Notes under the pieces: generated by a model
The model's database searches: none
What the model saw: the letters and a program-made list of their open reading frames with translations, nothing else
What the model was told of the DNA's origin: nothing
Assembly (NCBI RefSeq): GCF_001656035.1
Contig: NZ_CP010029.1
Coordinates: forward strand, 2,863,602 to 2,927,601
DNA from: Yersinia entomophaga
GTDB lineage: Bacteria > Pseudomonadota > Gammaproteobacteria > Enterobacterales > Enterobacteriaceae
Direction: 5' to 3'
Length of the DNA stretch: 64,000 nucleotides
Position numbers and translations under genes: made by a program
Shown: positions 23,321 to 33,122 of the stretch, piece after piece
Layout: every line of letters begins with the position of its first letter
Position numbering within the stretch: position 1 is the stretch's first letter

Positions 23321-25265
23321 GCTTGAAACCTCTTTTGCTGATTTGGGGCTGTCCGCTCCTATTCTTTCTGCCCTTACTGATCTGGGCTACGAAAAACCAT
23401 CTCCAATTCAATTGGAATGTATTCCACACCTGCTGAACGGCCGTGATGTTCTCGGCATGGCGCAGACCGGTAGTGGTAAAACAGCTGCTTTCGGGCTTCC
23501 GCTGTTGCACAACATTGACCCAACGCTGAAAGCACCACAGGTGCTGGTACTGGCTCCAACTCGTGAGCTGGCAGTTCAGGTTGCGGAAGCATTATCTAGC
23601 TTCTCTAAACATATTAGCGGCGTTAACGTGGTGGCCCTGTACGGCGGCCAGCGTTATGACGTTCAATTACGCGCTTTGCGCCAAGGGCCACAAGTTGTTG
23701 TTGGCACCCCAGGTCGTCTGTTAGACCACCTGAAACGCGGTACCCTGAACCTGTCCAACCTGAGCGGTTTAGTGTTGGATGAAGCAGATGAAATGCTGCG
23801 TATGGGCTTTATCGAAGACGTAGAGACCATCATGGCGCAGATCCCGGCTGAACATCAGACCGCTCTGTTCTCTGCAACTATGCCAGAAGCTATTCGTCGT
23901 ATTACCCGTCGCTTCATGAAAGAGCCACAGGAAGTACGCATTCAGTCTAGCAATACTACTCGTCCTGACATCAGTCAGAGCTACTGGAAAGTCGGCGGCG
24001 GTTACCGTAAAAACGAAGCGTTGGTGCGTTTCTTGGAATCTGAAGATTTCGACGCGGCAATCATCTTCGTGCGTACCAAAAACGCAACGTTGGAAGTGGC
24101 TGAAACTCTGGAGCGCAGTGGCTACAGCAGTGCAGCACTGAACGGCGATATGAACCAGTCCCTGCGTGAGCAGACTCTGGAACGTCTGCGCGATGGTCGT
24201 TTGGATATCCTGATTGCAACTGACGTGGCTGCTCGTGGCCTGGACGTTGAGCGTATCAGCCTGGTTGTAAACTATGATATCCCTATGGATTCAGAGTCTT
24301 ACGTTCACCGTATCGGCCGTACCGGTCGTGCAGGTCGTGCGGGCCGTGCGTTGCTGTTCGTTGAGAACCGTGAACGTCGTCTGTTGCAGAACATCGAACG
24401 TACGATGAAGCTGACCATTCCAGAAGTGATGTTACCAAATGCAGAATTACTGGGCGAACGTCGTCTGGCTAAATTCGCGGCTAAAGTTAGCCAGCAGCTG
24501 GAAAGTAGCGATCTGGACGTATACCGTGGTCTGTTGACTAAACTGCAACCAGAAGATGAGTTCGATATCGAAACTCTGGCCGCTGCGCTGCTGAAAATGG
24601 CACAGGGCGAACGTCCTCTGATTCTGCCACCAGAGCCAGTACGTCGTCCGCAGCGTGAGTTCAGCCCGCGTGAAGACCGTGGCAACGATCGTGGCGATCG
24701 CCGTGAGCGTCGTCCGGAAAGCCGTGACGGTGGCGAGCGTCCTGCGCGTCGCGAACGTCGTGACGTTGGCGAGATGGAACTGTACCGCATTGAAGTGGGC
24801 CGTGATGATGGTGTTGAAGTTCGTCATATCGTTGGCGCTATTGCTAACGAAGGCGACATCAGTAGCCGTTATATCGGGAATATCAAGCTGTTCGCTTCCC
24901 ACTCAACCATTGAGCTGCCAAAAGGCATGCCGGGCGATATGCTGTCTCATTTCACCCGTACTCGTATCCTGAACAAGCCGCTGAACATGCAGCTGTTGGG
25001 TGATGCGCAGCCTCACGAACGTCGTGAGCGTGCTCCAGGTGCTGGCGCAGAGCGTCGTGGCGGTGGTCGTTCATTCGGCGGCGAACGTCGTGAAGGCGGC
25101 AACGGTGCTCCACGTCGTTCATTCGGCGGTGAGCGTCGCGAAGGCGGCAATGGCGGCGAACGTCGTGGCAACCGTGACGCTCAACGTCCAGCTGCCGCAC
25201 CACGTCGTGATGATGCAGCCGCTCCGGCAGCAGCACCAGCCCGTCGTCGTTTCGGTGACGCATAA
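23310..25265 (+). CDS. deaD: Cold-shock DEAD-box RNA helicase DeaD/CsdA
   Basis: A 651-residue ATP-dependent RNA helicase active in 50S assembly and mRNA decay at low temperature. Motifs in order: Q motif near the N-terminus, Walker [19 protein letters not shown] in [20 protein letters not shown] and [11 protein letters not shown]. The C-terminal extension is a long Arg/Gly/Glu-rich tail with repeated [12 protein letters not shown] units around residues 590-620. The ATG at 23310 has GAGG nine bases upstream; an ATG at 23295 overlaps that ribosome binding site and was rejected. Confidence 0.97.
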   Translation: MTTELETSFADLGLSAPILSALTDLGYEKPSPIQLECIPHLLNGRDVLGMAQTGSGKTAAFGLPLLHNIDPTLKAPQVLVLAPTRELAVQVAEALSSFSKHISGVNVVALYGGQRYDVQLRALRQGPQVVVGTPGRLLDHLKRGTLNLSNLSGLVLDEADEMLRMGFIEDVETIMAQIPAEHQTALFSATMPEAIRRITRRFMKEPQEVRIQSSNTTRPDISQSYWKVGGGYRKNEALVRFLESEDFDAAIIFVRTKNATLEVAETLERSGYSSAALNGDMNQSLREQTLERLRDGRLDILIATDVAARGLDVERISLVVNYDIPMDSESYVHRIGRTGRAGRAGRALLFVENRERRLLQNIERTMKLTIPEVMLPNAELLGERRLAKFAAKVSQQLESSDLDVYRGLLTKLQPEDEFDIETLAAALLKMAQGERPLILPPEPVRRPQREFSPREDRGNDRGDRRERRPESRDGGERPARRERRDVGEMELYRIEVGRDDGVEVRHIVGAIANEGDISSRYIGNIKLFASHSTIELPKGMPGDMLSHFTRTRILNKPLNMQLLGDAQPHERRERAPGAGAERRGGGRSFGGERREGGNGAPRRSFGGERREGGNGGERRGNRDAQRPAAAPRRDDAAAPAAAPARRRFGDA

Positions 25266-25291
25266 GTCATAATCATCTGAATGATGAAAAC

Positions 25292-25320
25292 AAAAACCAG
25301 CCTTAGGGCTGGTTTTTTTT
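25292..25320. terminator. Bidirectional terminator between deaD and yhbW
   Basis: An 11-bp stem AAAAACCAGCC/GGCTGGTTTTT with a four-base loop. The T-tract runs on for eight bases on the + strand and the opposite strand also ends in T residues, so it can serve the two convergent genes. Confidence 0.9.
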
Positions 25321-25343
25321 ATGTCTGTAATTAAAGGATTAGC

Positions 25344-26375
25344 TTAAATCTGCGTGGGGTTAAGCATATCTTGCTGTAAACCGGCGACAATTTCGAAGGA
25401 ACGCAGGCGAGCCTGATGATCAAAAATCTGTCCGTTAATCATGATTTCATCCGCCTGAGTCTCACGCAGCAAAGATTGCAGTCCGTGGCGGACTTTACTT
25501 TCATCGCCAATTATCGATAACCGTAGCGCCTGATCCACGCCAAACTGTTCCGCCGGTGAACAGATGCTGGACATATCCTGCACCGGAGGAGGAAGTTGCC
25601 CTGGTGTGCCACGACGTAGATTAACAAACTGCTGCTGCATGGAAGTAAACAGGAAGCGAGCATCCTGTACGCTATCGGCAGCGACGACGTTAACGCAAAC
25701 AATGGCGTAAGGCTGCGACCATTCGGCAGAGGGTTTGAAGTTCTCCCGATAGAGTTTCAGTGCCTGAAGCAGCATGTCTGGTGCAAAGTGAGAGGCAAAA
25801 GCGAAAGGCAGGCCCATAGCGGCGGCCAGCTGAGCGCTGTACAAGCTAGAACCGAGTAACCATAGCGGAACATGCAAGCCTTGTCCCGGAACGGCCTGCA
25901 CTGCTTGCTCGGGCTGTGCTTCGGCGAAATAACGCTGTAATTCACGCACGTCCGCAGGGAAATTATCTTCACCGGACAAATGGCGGCGAAGTGCCATCAT
26001 AGTGCGCTGATCGCTTCCCGGTGCTCGGCCCAACCCCAAATCTATTCGATTAGGATACAGAGAGGCTAGGGTACCAAACTGCTCGGCAATCACTAACGGA
26101 GAGTGGTTTGGCAGCATCACGCCACCGGAGCCAAGACGGATTTTTTTGGTTCCAGAGGCGATATAGCCAATTAATACCGAAGTCGCTGCGCTGGCAATGC
26201 CAGTCATATTGTGGTGTTCAGCCAGCCAGTAGCGTTGATATCCCCAGTCTTCAGCGCGTTGAGCCAGATCCAATGACGCATGGAAAGCATCGCGAGGGGT
26301 TTTTCCCTTGGCTATCGGGGAAAGATCCAAAACGGAAAGGGGGATAAGGCGTTTATCAGTCATAGAATCGTCCAT
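25344..26375 (-). CDS. yhbW: Luciferase-like monooxygenase family protein YhbW
   Basis: A 343-residue flavin-dependent monooxygenase-like protein with a bacterial-luciferase TIM barrel. Conserved blocks are [36 protein letters not shown] and [14 protein letters not shown]. It matches E. coli YhbW, whose substrate is unknown. The first ATG (26375) has AAGG four to five bases upstream; the second ATG at 26363 corresponds to the E. coli N-terminus but has no clear ribosome binding site. It converges on deaD. Confidence 0.92.
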   Translation of the reverse strand: MDDSMTDKRLIPLSVLDLSPIAKGKTPRDAFHASLDLAQRAEDWGYQRYWLAEHHNMTGIASAATSVLIGYIASGTKKIRLGSGGVMLPNHSPLVIAEQFGTLASLYPNRIDLGLGRAPGSDQRTMMALRRHLSGEDNFPADVRELQRYFAEAQPEQAVQAVPGQGLHVPLWLLGSSLYSAQLAAAMGLPFAFASHFAPDMLLQALKLYRENFKPSAEWSQPYAIVCVNVVAADSVQDARFLFTSMQQQFVNLRRGTPGQLPPPVQDMSSICSPAEQFGVDQALRLSIIGDESKVRHGLQSLLRETQADEIMINGQIFDHQARLRSFEIVAGLQQDMLNPTQI

Positions 26376-26523
26376 CTTACCTTATGTCGGTTCGCTTGAA
26401 GGGCGAGCGCATGAATTAACCTGCTGCTGTGAAAGCTCTGGTAAATAGCGGGTGATTTATTACCAGAGCTGGGAATTTACCTTTAAAGCATAAATGAAAT
26501 TGCTTGCCCACAAGGGGAAATAA

Positions 26524-26670
26524 ATGCTTCGCCTGATTGGGGCCTTTGTCTCATTTTTATCCGAATTTTGTTCAATTAAAGTGCTGTTGAGTATTTTATT
26601 TCGGCTTTGGCTTTCTCGTTGGAATAAGATGGTGAAAGTGGTAGTTGATAATGCTGAAATGCTGCGTTAA
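26524..26670 (+). CDS. Unassigned 48-codon ORF, possible small membrane protein
   Basis: A 48-residue ORF in the space between yhbW and cyuP. A strong ribosome binding site (AAGGGGAAA) lies five bases before the ATG. The N-terminal 30 residues are hydrophobic (GAFVSFLSEFC, then VLLSILFRLWL), followed by a basic stretch (SRWNKMVK) and a polar end. This looks like a single-span membrane protein with a positive cytoplasmic side. I do not recognise a family. The good start signal argues for a real gene; its small size and lack of known relatives argue against. Confidence 0.4.
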   Translation: MLRLIGAFVSFLSEFCSIKVLLSILFRLWLSRWNKMVKVVVDNAEMLR

Positions 26671-26727
26671 GAAGTGAACATAAAATATTTTATGCTGTTT
26701 CAATGGCTGCGGGCTGGTTTTATTGTG

Positions 26728-26805
26728 ACGGTAACAGCAGAATGCCGATTAACCATTAATTAATTATGGTTAATCATTTTTGATAGGCATCACAAATGTT
26801 ACCGT
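26728..26805. promoter_or_regulatory. Nested inverted repeats with a CRP-like site upstream of cyuP
   Basis: An outer repeat ACGGTAACA (26728-26736) faces TGTTACCGT (26797-26805). Inside it, GATTAACCAT (26747-26756) faces ATGGTTAATC (26766-26775) across nine bases. TTTGATAGGCATCACA at 26779-26794 matches nine of the ten conserved bases of a CRP site. The cluster lies about 350-430 bp before cyuP. Which regulators bind is inference. Confidence 0.5.
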
Positions 26806-27157
26806 GATTATCTTCGGTTTCATCTGCACTTCAATGAGTTCTTTCAGTCTATCTTATTAATAATCAATTGATTAGAATGCTGCGTCGATAATGACAGCAT
26901 AAAGTAGCAGGGACAGCGCTCAGAGGGAGATAGATCTTCAGAATAACCCTCTTGAGGTAGAATTATTTTCTATTGAGGCCAGCGGAAGACATGGATGTTA
27001 AAACAATATTCTCTGTACGCAAGCGTAATATAGCCAAAAAATAAAAACACCTGCCTGTCTGATAACGCCTATTTTCAGGGCGATGATCGGATAACTGACT
27101 CTGTACATTTTAATAACGATAAAACCTACTAACCAGAGAATAAAGGCGAGAGCTATT
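26806..27157 (+). promoter_or_regulatory. Intergenic leader before cyuP, with a 14-bp palindrome
   Basis: AT-rich space without a convincing gene. It contains the perfect palindrome TAATCAATTGATTA at 26861-26874. An ORF of 17 codons at 26991 has a weak start signal and no cysteine codons, so it was not called. A small hairpin CGCC/GGCG follows near 27065-27083. Confidence 0.4.
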
Positions 27158-28483
27158 ATGGAAACGGCAAGTTCTAATAAGAGCATCATTTTAATTGACT
27201 CTCCGGCGGCACAGCGTGCAAATATGTCTGAAAGCCAATGGCGTGAAGCAATTAAATTTGATAGTACAGATTTTGGCTGGGTCATTATGAGCATCGGGAT
27301 GGCTATCGGAGCCGGGATTGTGTTTTTACCGGTTCAGGTAGGATTGATGGGGCTTTGGGTATTTTTGTTATCATCAATTATTGGTTATCCTGCGATGTAT
27401 TTATTTCAGCGTTTATTTATTAATACGCTGGCTGAATCTCCAGAGTGTAAAGACTATCCCAGTGTGATTAGCGGGTATTTAGGAAAAAACTGGGGAATAA
27501 TATTAGGTGCACTGTATTTTATTATGTTGGTGATCTGGATGTTTGTTTATTCCACCGCCATCACGAATGATAGTGCCTCTTATCTGCAAACTTTTGGCGT
27601 GACGGAAGGATTATTATCCGATAATCCGTTCTATGGTTTGGTGCTGATTTGTGTCTTGGTCGCTATTTCCTCCCGAGGGGAAAAACTGCTGTTTAAGTTA
27701 TCCAGCTTTATGGTGATAACAAAACTGTTAGTGGTTGCGGCCTTAGGCGTCTCTATGGTTGGCATGTGGCATCTTTACAACGTAGGCCTACTGCCACCGG
27801 TGGGTTTGCTGATCAAAAATGCCATTATCACTCTGCCATTCACTCTGACTTCCATTCTGTTTATCCAGACGCTAAGCCCAATGGTTATTTCTTATCGGGC
27901 AAAAGAAAAGTCGCTGGAAGTTGCACGGCACAAAGCGCTCAGAGCCATGAATATCGCATTCGGAATTCTATTTTGTACCGTATTTTTCTATGCGGTTTCA
28001 TTTACCTTAGCAATGGGGCATGACGAAGCGGTAAAAGCTTACGAGCAAAATATTTCTGCTTTGGCAATTGCAGCTAAATTTTTCCCTGGTGGCTGGGCAA
28101 CGGTCGTTAGCGTTATTTTAAATATATTCGCCGTGATGACCGCATTCTTTGGCGTGTATTTAGGATTCCGCGAAGCAACTCAGGGCATTGTGATGAATAT
28201 ATTACGTCGCATAATGCCTGCGGAGAAAATAAATCAGAAATGGGTGCAAAATGGAATTATGGTCTTTGCCGTATTATTGGCATGGGGCGCCATTATTTTA
28301 AATGCGCCAGTATTAAGTTTCACCTCTATTTGTAGCCCGATATTTGGTCTGGTTGGTTGTTTGATTCCTGCCTATCTGGTTTATAAAGTTCCAGCACTGC
28401 ATAAATATAAAGGTGTGTCTTTGATGATTATTATCATCACCGGCATTTTACTGTGTATTTCACCTTTCCTGGCGTTTTCATAA
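27158..28483 (+). CDS. cyuP: HAAAP-family amino-acid transporter CyuP (YhaO/DlsT)
   Basis: A 441-residue inner-membrane transporter of the hydroxy/aromatic amino acid permease family with about eleven membrane segments. A 40-residue polar N-terminus is followed by the conserved STDFGWVIMSIGMAIGAGIV entry. It agrees strongly with E. coli YhaO throughout (SPECKDYPSVISGYLGKNWG, YSTAITNDSASYL). E. coli YhaO imports cysteine or D-serine with CyuA. It lies 48 bp before cyuA. In E. coli the related gene mtr, not this one, sits near yhbW. Confidence 0.93.
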   Translation: METASSNKSIILIDSPAAQRANMSESQWREAIKFDSTDFGWVIMSIGMAIGAGIVFLPVQVGLMGLWVFLLSSIIGYPAMYLFQRLFINTLAESPECKDYPSVISGYLGKNWGIILGALYFIMLVIWMFVYSTAITNDSASYLQTFGVTEGLLSDNPFYGLVLICVLVAISSRGEKLLFKLSSFMVITKLLVVAALGVSMVGMWHLYNVGLLPPVGLLIKNAIITLPFTLTSILFIQTLSPMVISYRAKEKSLEVARHKALRAMNIAFGILFCTVFFYAVSFTLAMGHDEAVKAYEQNISALAIAAKFFPGGWATVVSVILNIFAVMTAFFGVYLGFREATQGIVMNILRRIMPAEKINQKWVQNGIMVFAVLLAWGAIILNAPVLSFTSICSPIFGLVGCLIPAYLVYKVPALHKYKGVSLMIIIITGILLCISPFLAFS

Positions 28484-28531
28484 GTTAACGGCATCTGATA
28501 TTACCTGCTGTAAAGGTTGAAGGTATTCATT

Positions 28532-29851
28532 ATGAGTCACTGTAGTCATTCAGAGTTATGGGATGAATTCATCCGCGCGGTAAAACAGGAAGTTCAACCC
28601 GCTATCGGCTGCACCGAACCTGTTTCGTTGGCATTGGCCGCGGCTATAGCCGCATCTCATTTGTCAGGAGCCATCGAACGTATTGAAGCACGTGTTTCCC
28701 CCAATTTGATGAAGAACGGGATGGGCGTTACTGTGCCGGGAACCGGCATGGTCGGGTTAACAATAGCTGCCGCCGTGGGGGCGCTGGCTGGCGATGCTCA
28801 GGCGGGTTTGGAAGTGCTGAAGCACATTAGCGCGGAGAAACTGGCAGCCGCGAAAGCTATGCTGTCTCAGGGAAGCGTTCGGGTCACGATGCAGGAAAGT
28901 AAATATATCCTGTTTTCCGAAGCGACGTTATATAGCGGTGATGAATGGGTGACTGCCACTATTGCCGGTGGGCATACGAGGTTGGTTAACATTGTAAGAA
29001 ATGGTGAAGTACTGTTTGCATTCGGTGATTCTGGCCATGAAATTCATGATGGGAATGAACCTACACTGGGTTATTGCTTGAAGCAGGCCGATGCTCGTTC
29101 AGTTTATCAGTTCGCCACAGAGGTTCCATTTGAGCGTATCGCCTTTATTCTACAGGCGGCGCGACTAAATGGTGCGCTGTCTGATGAGGGGTTGAGCGGC
29201 AATTATGGCCTGCATATTGGTGCAACGCTGGCTCGCCAGCGGCAGCGTGGATTACTGGCGCAAGACTTATTGTCGAATATTATGATTCGCACCGCTGCCG
29301 CTTCAGATGCGCGCATGGGCGGGGCAACGTTGCCGGCGATGAGTAATTCAGGATCGGGAAATCAGGGGATTGCGGCCACTATGCCGGTCGTGGTGGTGGC
29401 GGAGCATCTGGGAGCCAGTGAGGAACAGCTGGCGCGGGCGTTGATGCTATCTCATCTGATGGCGATTTATATCCATAGCCAGCTCCCGTCATTGTCGGCT
29501 TTGTGTGCCGCAACCACCGCTTCTATGGGGGCCGCGGCGGGAATGGCATGGCTAATTGAACCGGGTTATGACGCTGTAGCTATGGCGATTAGCAGCATGA
29601 TCGGCGACATTAGCGGCATTATCTGCGACGGCGCGGCCAATAGCTGCGCGATGAAAGTCTCAACCAGCGTAACGGCAGCTTATAAAGCGGTGCTTATGGC
29701 GTTGGATCACAGCGGCGTAACCGGCAACGAAGGCATAGTCGCGGGGGATGTCGATAGCTCCATTTCCAATCTGTGCGCTCTGGCTTGTGGCGCGATGAGG
29801 CAAACCGATAGCCAGATTATCGATATTATGGCTCATAAGGCATGTGTCTGA
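28532..29851 (+). CDS. cyuA: L-cysteine desulfidase CyuA (YhaM)
   Basis: A 439-residue enzyme of the UPF0597 family that breaks L-cysteine down to pyruvate, ammonia and sulfide and carries an oxygen-sensitive [4Fe-4S] cluster. Candidate cluster cysteines are conserved: C27 in the IGCTEP motif, one in [11 protein letters not shown] and those in [12 protein letters not shown]. The glycine-rich [17 protein letters not shown] block is characteristic. The ATG at 28532 has GAAGG eight bases upstream; an in-frame TTG at 28517 lacks this. With cyuP it forms a cysteine uptake and catabolism operon used mainly without oxygen in E. coli. Confidence 0.93.
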   Translation: MSHCSHSELWDEFIRAVKQEVQPAIGCTEPVSLALAAAIAASHLSGAIERIEARVSPNLMKNGMGVTVPGTGMVGLTIAAAVGALAGDAQAGLEVLKHISAEKLAAAKAMLSQGSVRVTMQESKYILFSEATLYSGDEWVTATIAGGHTRLVNIVRNGEVLFAFGDSGHEIHDGNEPTLGYCLKQADARSVYQFATEVPFERIAFILQAARLNGALSDEGLSGNYGLHIGATLARQRQRGLLAQDLLSNIMIRTAAASDARMGGATLPAMSNSGSGNQGIAATMPVVVVAEHLGASEEQLARALMLSHLMAIYIHSQLPSLSALCAATTASMGAAAGMAWLIEPGYDAVAMAISSMIGDISGIICDGAANSCAMKVSTSVTAAYKAVLMALDHSGVTGNEGIVAGDVDSSISNLCALACGAMRQTDSQIIDIMAHKACV

Positions 29852-29869
29852 AATCACGCTAAATTAGGC

Positions 29870-29901
29870 AAAAAAATGGGAGAGGCAGAAATACCTCTCC
29901 C
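29870..29901 (-). terminator. Terminator for the ubiU-ubiV operon
   Basis: A perfect 8-bp stem GGGAGAGG/CCTCTCCC with an eight-base loop, followed on the - strand by A and seven T residues. On the + strand (after cyuA) the tail is only TGTTTATTT, so it may work weakly in that direction. Confidence 0.82.
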
Positions 29902-29925
29902 TGTTTATTTCCAACTTATCGAACC

Positions 29926-30804
29926 TTAAGAAACCAGTTCCAAACCGGCTACCCGACGCCAGTAACCATTGCAGTCGGCTTTATCCGTCAGGGTCAGCGG
30001 AGCCAGACCTTTTTCATTGGCACGGAATTTATCGATCATGGTGAGCGCTTCGGTACTGTGTGGCGATAAACGCACGATATCCACCAATCCTTGCATAGAA
30101 ATTAGGTCATTACCTAGGTTATAGCAGTAACCACTTTGCGTCTGAATGCCATTGAGAACAAATACTTGCTGATTTTCCTGTGAGAGAATACTGCGCCCCT
30201 GAGGGTACTTGATGCAGCAGGTCTCGCACTCGTCTTTAGCTCGATCCTCGGAACGAGCGGTAAAGCAGCGAGCCGAATAAGCTAACGGCAGATAGCCGTA
30301 AGCCAGCACTTCTACTTCGAATTTATTACGGAATCCCAGCTCATCACACTGAATCAGCATGTTTTCCAACCAGTCTCGCGAGAGCTCTACCGGCATACAC
30401 CAACGCATCATGCCCTGACGATGTAGAATACGCAGGGTATAGGCGTTATAGCAGTTGAGCGCGTGGCCTGCTACGAAGGGCAGTCCTCGCTCAGCGGCCA
30501 TATTCACCGTACCAAAGTCATTGGCTTCTAACAGAAAATCGCCGTTTTCTACATAACGTTTGAGTTCAGTCAGTTCTGAAGGGGCCTGTAGCAATGCAAG
30601 GGTAGAAATCGCTACCTGCTTTCCGCTGGAAGCGACTTGTTTCGCCAGTTCCAGCCAGTCGCCTACTTTCATTTCACGTCGTTTGGTACAAACGTTTTCA
30701 CCAAGATAAATAATATCGGCACTGCTTTCACAGGCTTTCTGATAGAAAGCCTCAATATCTGTTTTTGGCCAGTAATAAAGCACTGCGCCCAATGAGTATT
30801 TCAT
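29926..30804 (-). CDS. ubiV: Oxygen-independent ubiquinone synthesis protein UbiV
   Basis: A 292-residue U32-peptidase-family protein. With UbiU it forms the Fe-S heterodimer that hydroxylates ubiquinone precursors without oxygen, with prephenate as the oxygen donor. The four cluster cysteines expected from E. coli UbiV are in place: C39 (GENVCTKR) and the group ARCF, ECETCC near residues 180-197. The length equals the E. coli protein. It follows ubiU by 12 bp and ends in a strong terminator. Confidence 0.95.
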   Translation of the reverse strand: MKYSLGAVLYYWPKTDIEAFYQKACESSADIIYLGENVCTKRREMKVGDWLELAKQVASSGKQVAISTLALLQAPSELTELKRYVENGDFLLEANDFGTVNMAAERGLPFVAGHALNCYNAYTLRILHRQGMMRWCMPVELSRDWLENMLIQCDELGFRNKFEVEVLAYGYLPLAYSARCFTARSEDRAKDECETCCIKYPQGRSILSQENQQVFVLNGIQTQSGYCYNLGNDLISMQGLVDIVRLSPHSTEALTMIDKFRANEKGLAPLTLTDKADCNGYWRRVAGLELVS

Positions 30805-30816
30805 GCTTTTTCCACC

Positions 30817-31812
30817 CTACTGCCACTTGCGATGATAAGCGCCCAGCGTTGTTTGGGTGCCTTCTGACATCGAACCTAGTTGCTCCATCCATTCGGTTTT
30901 TGCTGCGAATTTTGCCGGTTCTTTCTGATAGAGGTCGATGGCCTGACGCCAGACTTTAGCAACCTGGCTGACGTAAGCCGGGCTACGTTGGCGGCCTTCA
31001 ATTTTGACCGAAGCGATATTGGCCGCGAAAAGTTCCGGCAACAGCTCCAGCGTATTGAGGCTGGTGGGTTCTTCCAGCGCGTGGTAACGCTGCCCGTCAA
31101 CCAGGTAGCGACCTTTGCACAACGTGGGGTAACCGGCGTTTTCATCGTCCTGATAGCGGTCGATCAGCACTTCGTTCAGGCGGGATTCCATGCCCTGCGG
31201 CGTCTGTTGCCAGCGCACATAGCGGGCCGGAGAACAGGCACCGACGGTATTGGGAGATTCACCGGTAAGATAGGAGGAAAGGTAACAGCGGCCTTCAGCC
31301 ATAATGCACAGGCTACCGAAAGCAAAAACTTCCAGCGGCACCGGGCTGGTGCGGGAAAGCTGTTTTACCTGATGCATAGACAGCACTCGCGGTAAAACTA
31401 CCCTTGCTACATCAAAGTTGCGTTGGTAAAAACGGATGGCCTCGTCGTTTGTAGCCGAAGCCTGAACCGAAACGTGGCGTTCCACCTCGGGATAGCGCTC
31501 GGCGGCATATTCCAGCATCGCCAAATCTGCCAGTATCAACGCATCTGCACCCAGTTGAGCCGCCATATCGACGGCGCGTTGCCAGCGGGAAAAACCGTCC
31601 GGATGGGCAAAAGTGTTGATGGCAATGTGCAGCTTACGTTTCCGGCTGTGAACGTAATTCACCGCCTCTTGCAGCTTTTTATCGGTAAAATTCAGTCCGG
31701 CAAAATGGCGGGCGTTAGTATCATCTTTCAAGCCGATGTACACAGCATCAGCGCCGTTATCCACCGCAGCTTTTAGCGCGGGCAAATTACCGGCAGGACA
31801 AAGCAGCTCCAT
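30817..31812 (-). CDS. ubiU: Oxygen-independent ubiquinone synthesis protein UbiU
   Basis: A 331-residue U32-family partner of UbiV. The cysteine pattern CIMAEGRC (C169, C176), GACSP (C193) and a fourth in YPTLCKG matches the E. coli [4Fe-4S] ligands. The N-terminus MELLCPAGNLPALKAAVDNG and GADAVYIGL are typical of the family. First gene of ubiU-ubiV, divergent from ubiT across 291 bp. That space holds no gene. Two TTGAT half-sites (near 31950 and 32033) could belong to Fnr regulation, known for these genes in E. coli, but no complete Fnr box was found. Confidence 0.95.
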   Translation of the reverse strand: MELLCPAGNLPALKAAVDNGADAVYIGLKDDTNARHFAGLNFTDKKLQEAVNYVHSRKRKLHIAINTFAHPDGFSRWQRAVDMAAQLGADALILADLAMLEYAAERYPEVERHVSVQASATNDEAIRFYQRNFDVARVVLPRVLSMHQVKQLSRTSPVPLEVFAFGSLCIMAEGRCYLSSYLTGESPNTVGACSPARYVRWQQTPQGMESRLNEVLIDRYQDDENAGYPTLCKGRYLVDGQRYHALEEPTSLNTLELLPELFAANIASVKIEGRQRSPAYVSQVAKVWRQAIDLYQKEPAKFAAKTEWMEQLGSMSEGTQTTLGAYHRKWQ

Positions 31813-32103
31813 AGAAATTTCCTGAATGAGTCAGCGGCAATACCTCGGCATTACCAGAGGTAGTAAATAATCCTCATCCGTAGATGATCGTGGTGACATG
31901 GATAATTTTAACGAGGAGCAATTTTAGTTAACCTGCTGCAGACATATCTTGATTTGGGGCAGTTTCTTCCGCATTGCTGATAGTGTTCTGATATTTAGCA
32001 AAGAAAGCATCGGTAATCTGGTGCAGAATTTATTGATTTAGTCCGCGTGGGTCGTCTATCCGTGTGGCAAAATAGAAACCGATGAATTCAAAGGAGTCAG
32101 CCT

Positions 32104-32625
32104 GTGTTGGGAAAACTACGAGCACACCTTGTGCGCCAAGGGCCTGCGCTGCTGCGGGCCCCGCTGAAAATTACGCCTTTTGCTGTGCAGCGTCAGGTAC
32201 TGGAACAGGTACTAAGCTGGCAGTTCCGCCAGGCGCTTGAAGAGGGCGATCTGAAGTTTCTTGCTGGTCGCTGGCTGAAGATTGAAGTGCGGGATCTCGC
32301 ATTACAATGGTTTATGACAGTGGAAAACGGTAGGCTGGTGGTGAGCCAACAGGCGGACGCTGATGTCAGCTTCAGTGGTGATGCCAACGATCTTGTATTG
32401 ATCGCTGCCCGTAAAGAAGATCCGGACACGCTGTTTTTCCAGCGTCGACTGCGTATTGAAGGGGATACCGAATTGGGCCTGTATGTAAAAAATTTGATGG
32501 ATGCCATCGAGTTGGAATCCATGCCAACATTGCTACGAGTGGGTCTGCAACAACTGGCCGATTTTATTGAAGCAGGGCAACAAGAGGGCGCGGAGCAGAC
32601 TTCCCGTGCCGTGGTATCGTGTTGA
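32104..32625 (+). CDS. ubiT: Ubiquinone synthesis accessory factor UbiT
   Basis: A 173-residue protein with an SCP2-type lipid-binding domain. UbiT carries ubiquinone intermediates in the oxygen-independent branch and works with UbiU-UbiV, whose genes are divergent. The core QVLEQVLSWQFRQALEEG and DPDTLFFQRRLRIEGDTELG matches E. coli YhbT. The start is GTG at 32104, with AAGGAG eight bases upstream and a second codon TTG giving the family N-terminus M-L-x-KLR. The 3' end overlaps yhbS by 7 bp. Confidence 0.94.
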   Translation: MLGKLRAHLVRQGPALLRAPLKITPFAVQRQVLEQVLSWQFRQALEEGDLKFLAGRWLKIEVRDLALQWFMTVENGRLVVSQQADADVSFSGDANDLVLIAARKEDPDTLFFQRRLRIEGDTELGLYVKNLMDAIELESMPTLLRVGLQQLADFIEAGQQEGAEQTSRAVVSC

Positions 32626-33122
32626 TCCGTACCGAGATCCCAGTAGACGCACCGGGGATCGATAAACTGCTGCGTGAGTCTTTTCCCAGCGATGGGGAAG
32701 CAAAGCTGGTGCAACAACTGCGTGAAGACGGTTTACTGACGCTAGGTATCGTCGCGACCGATGATGAAGGTGGCGTGGTGGGCTATGCAGCATTCAGCCC
32801 GGTAGATATTGAAGGGGAAGATCGTCAGTGGGTCGGTTTGGGTCCTCTGGCCGTGAAAGAAGATTTACGTTGTCAGGGGTTGGGCGAAAAACTGGTATAT
32901 GAAGGTTTGGACGCGCTGAATGAATTCGGCTATTCCGCCGTGGTGGTACTGGGCGATCCGGCATACTATCAGCGTTTTGGTTTCAAACCTGCGGCTGACG
33001 CTCAGCTATATTGCCGTTGGCCAGGTTGCGAAGCGGCATTTCAGGTTTACTCACTGGCTCCCGATGCTTTGGATGGAGTCACTGGCCAGGTAAATTACGC
33101 CGAAGCCTTTAATCAGCTGTAA
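32619..33122 (+). CDS. yhbS: GNAT-family N-acetyltransferase YhbS
   Basis: A 167-residue acetyltransferase of the GNAT fold, the same length as E. coli YhbS. The acetyl-CoA-binding segment [20 protein letters not shown] lies near residues 80-100, and [17 protein letters not shown] follows. The substrate is not evident from the sequence. GTG at 32619 followed by TTG gives the expected N-terminus MLIRTEIP. It overlaps ubiT by 7 bp (probably coupled) and overlaps the convergent yhbQ by 14 bp. Confidence 0.92.
   Translation: MLIRTEIPVDAPGIDKLLRESFPSDGEAKLVQQLREDGLLTLGIVATDDEGGVVGYAAFSPVDIEGEDRQWVGLGPLAVKEDLRCQGLGEKLVYEGLDALNEFGYSAVVVLGDPAYYQRFGFKPAADAQLYCRWPGCEAAFQVYSLAPDALDGVTGQVNYAEAFNQL

Noticed and set aside
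26991..27044. A 17-codon ORF beginning MDVKTIF in the cyuP leader, considered as a leader peptide.
   Set aside because: Weak start signal, no cysteine or repeated regulatory codons, and no matching terminator structure.
26998..27294. A 98-codon hydrophobic ORF antisense to the cyuP start.
   Set aside because: It overlaps the conserved N-terminus of cyuP; its hydrophobicity is explained by the opposite strand.
31813..32103. Possible Fnr boxes between ubiU and ubiT.
   Set aside because: Only TTGAT half-sites are present; no complete TTGAT-N4-ATCAA match was found.
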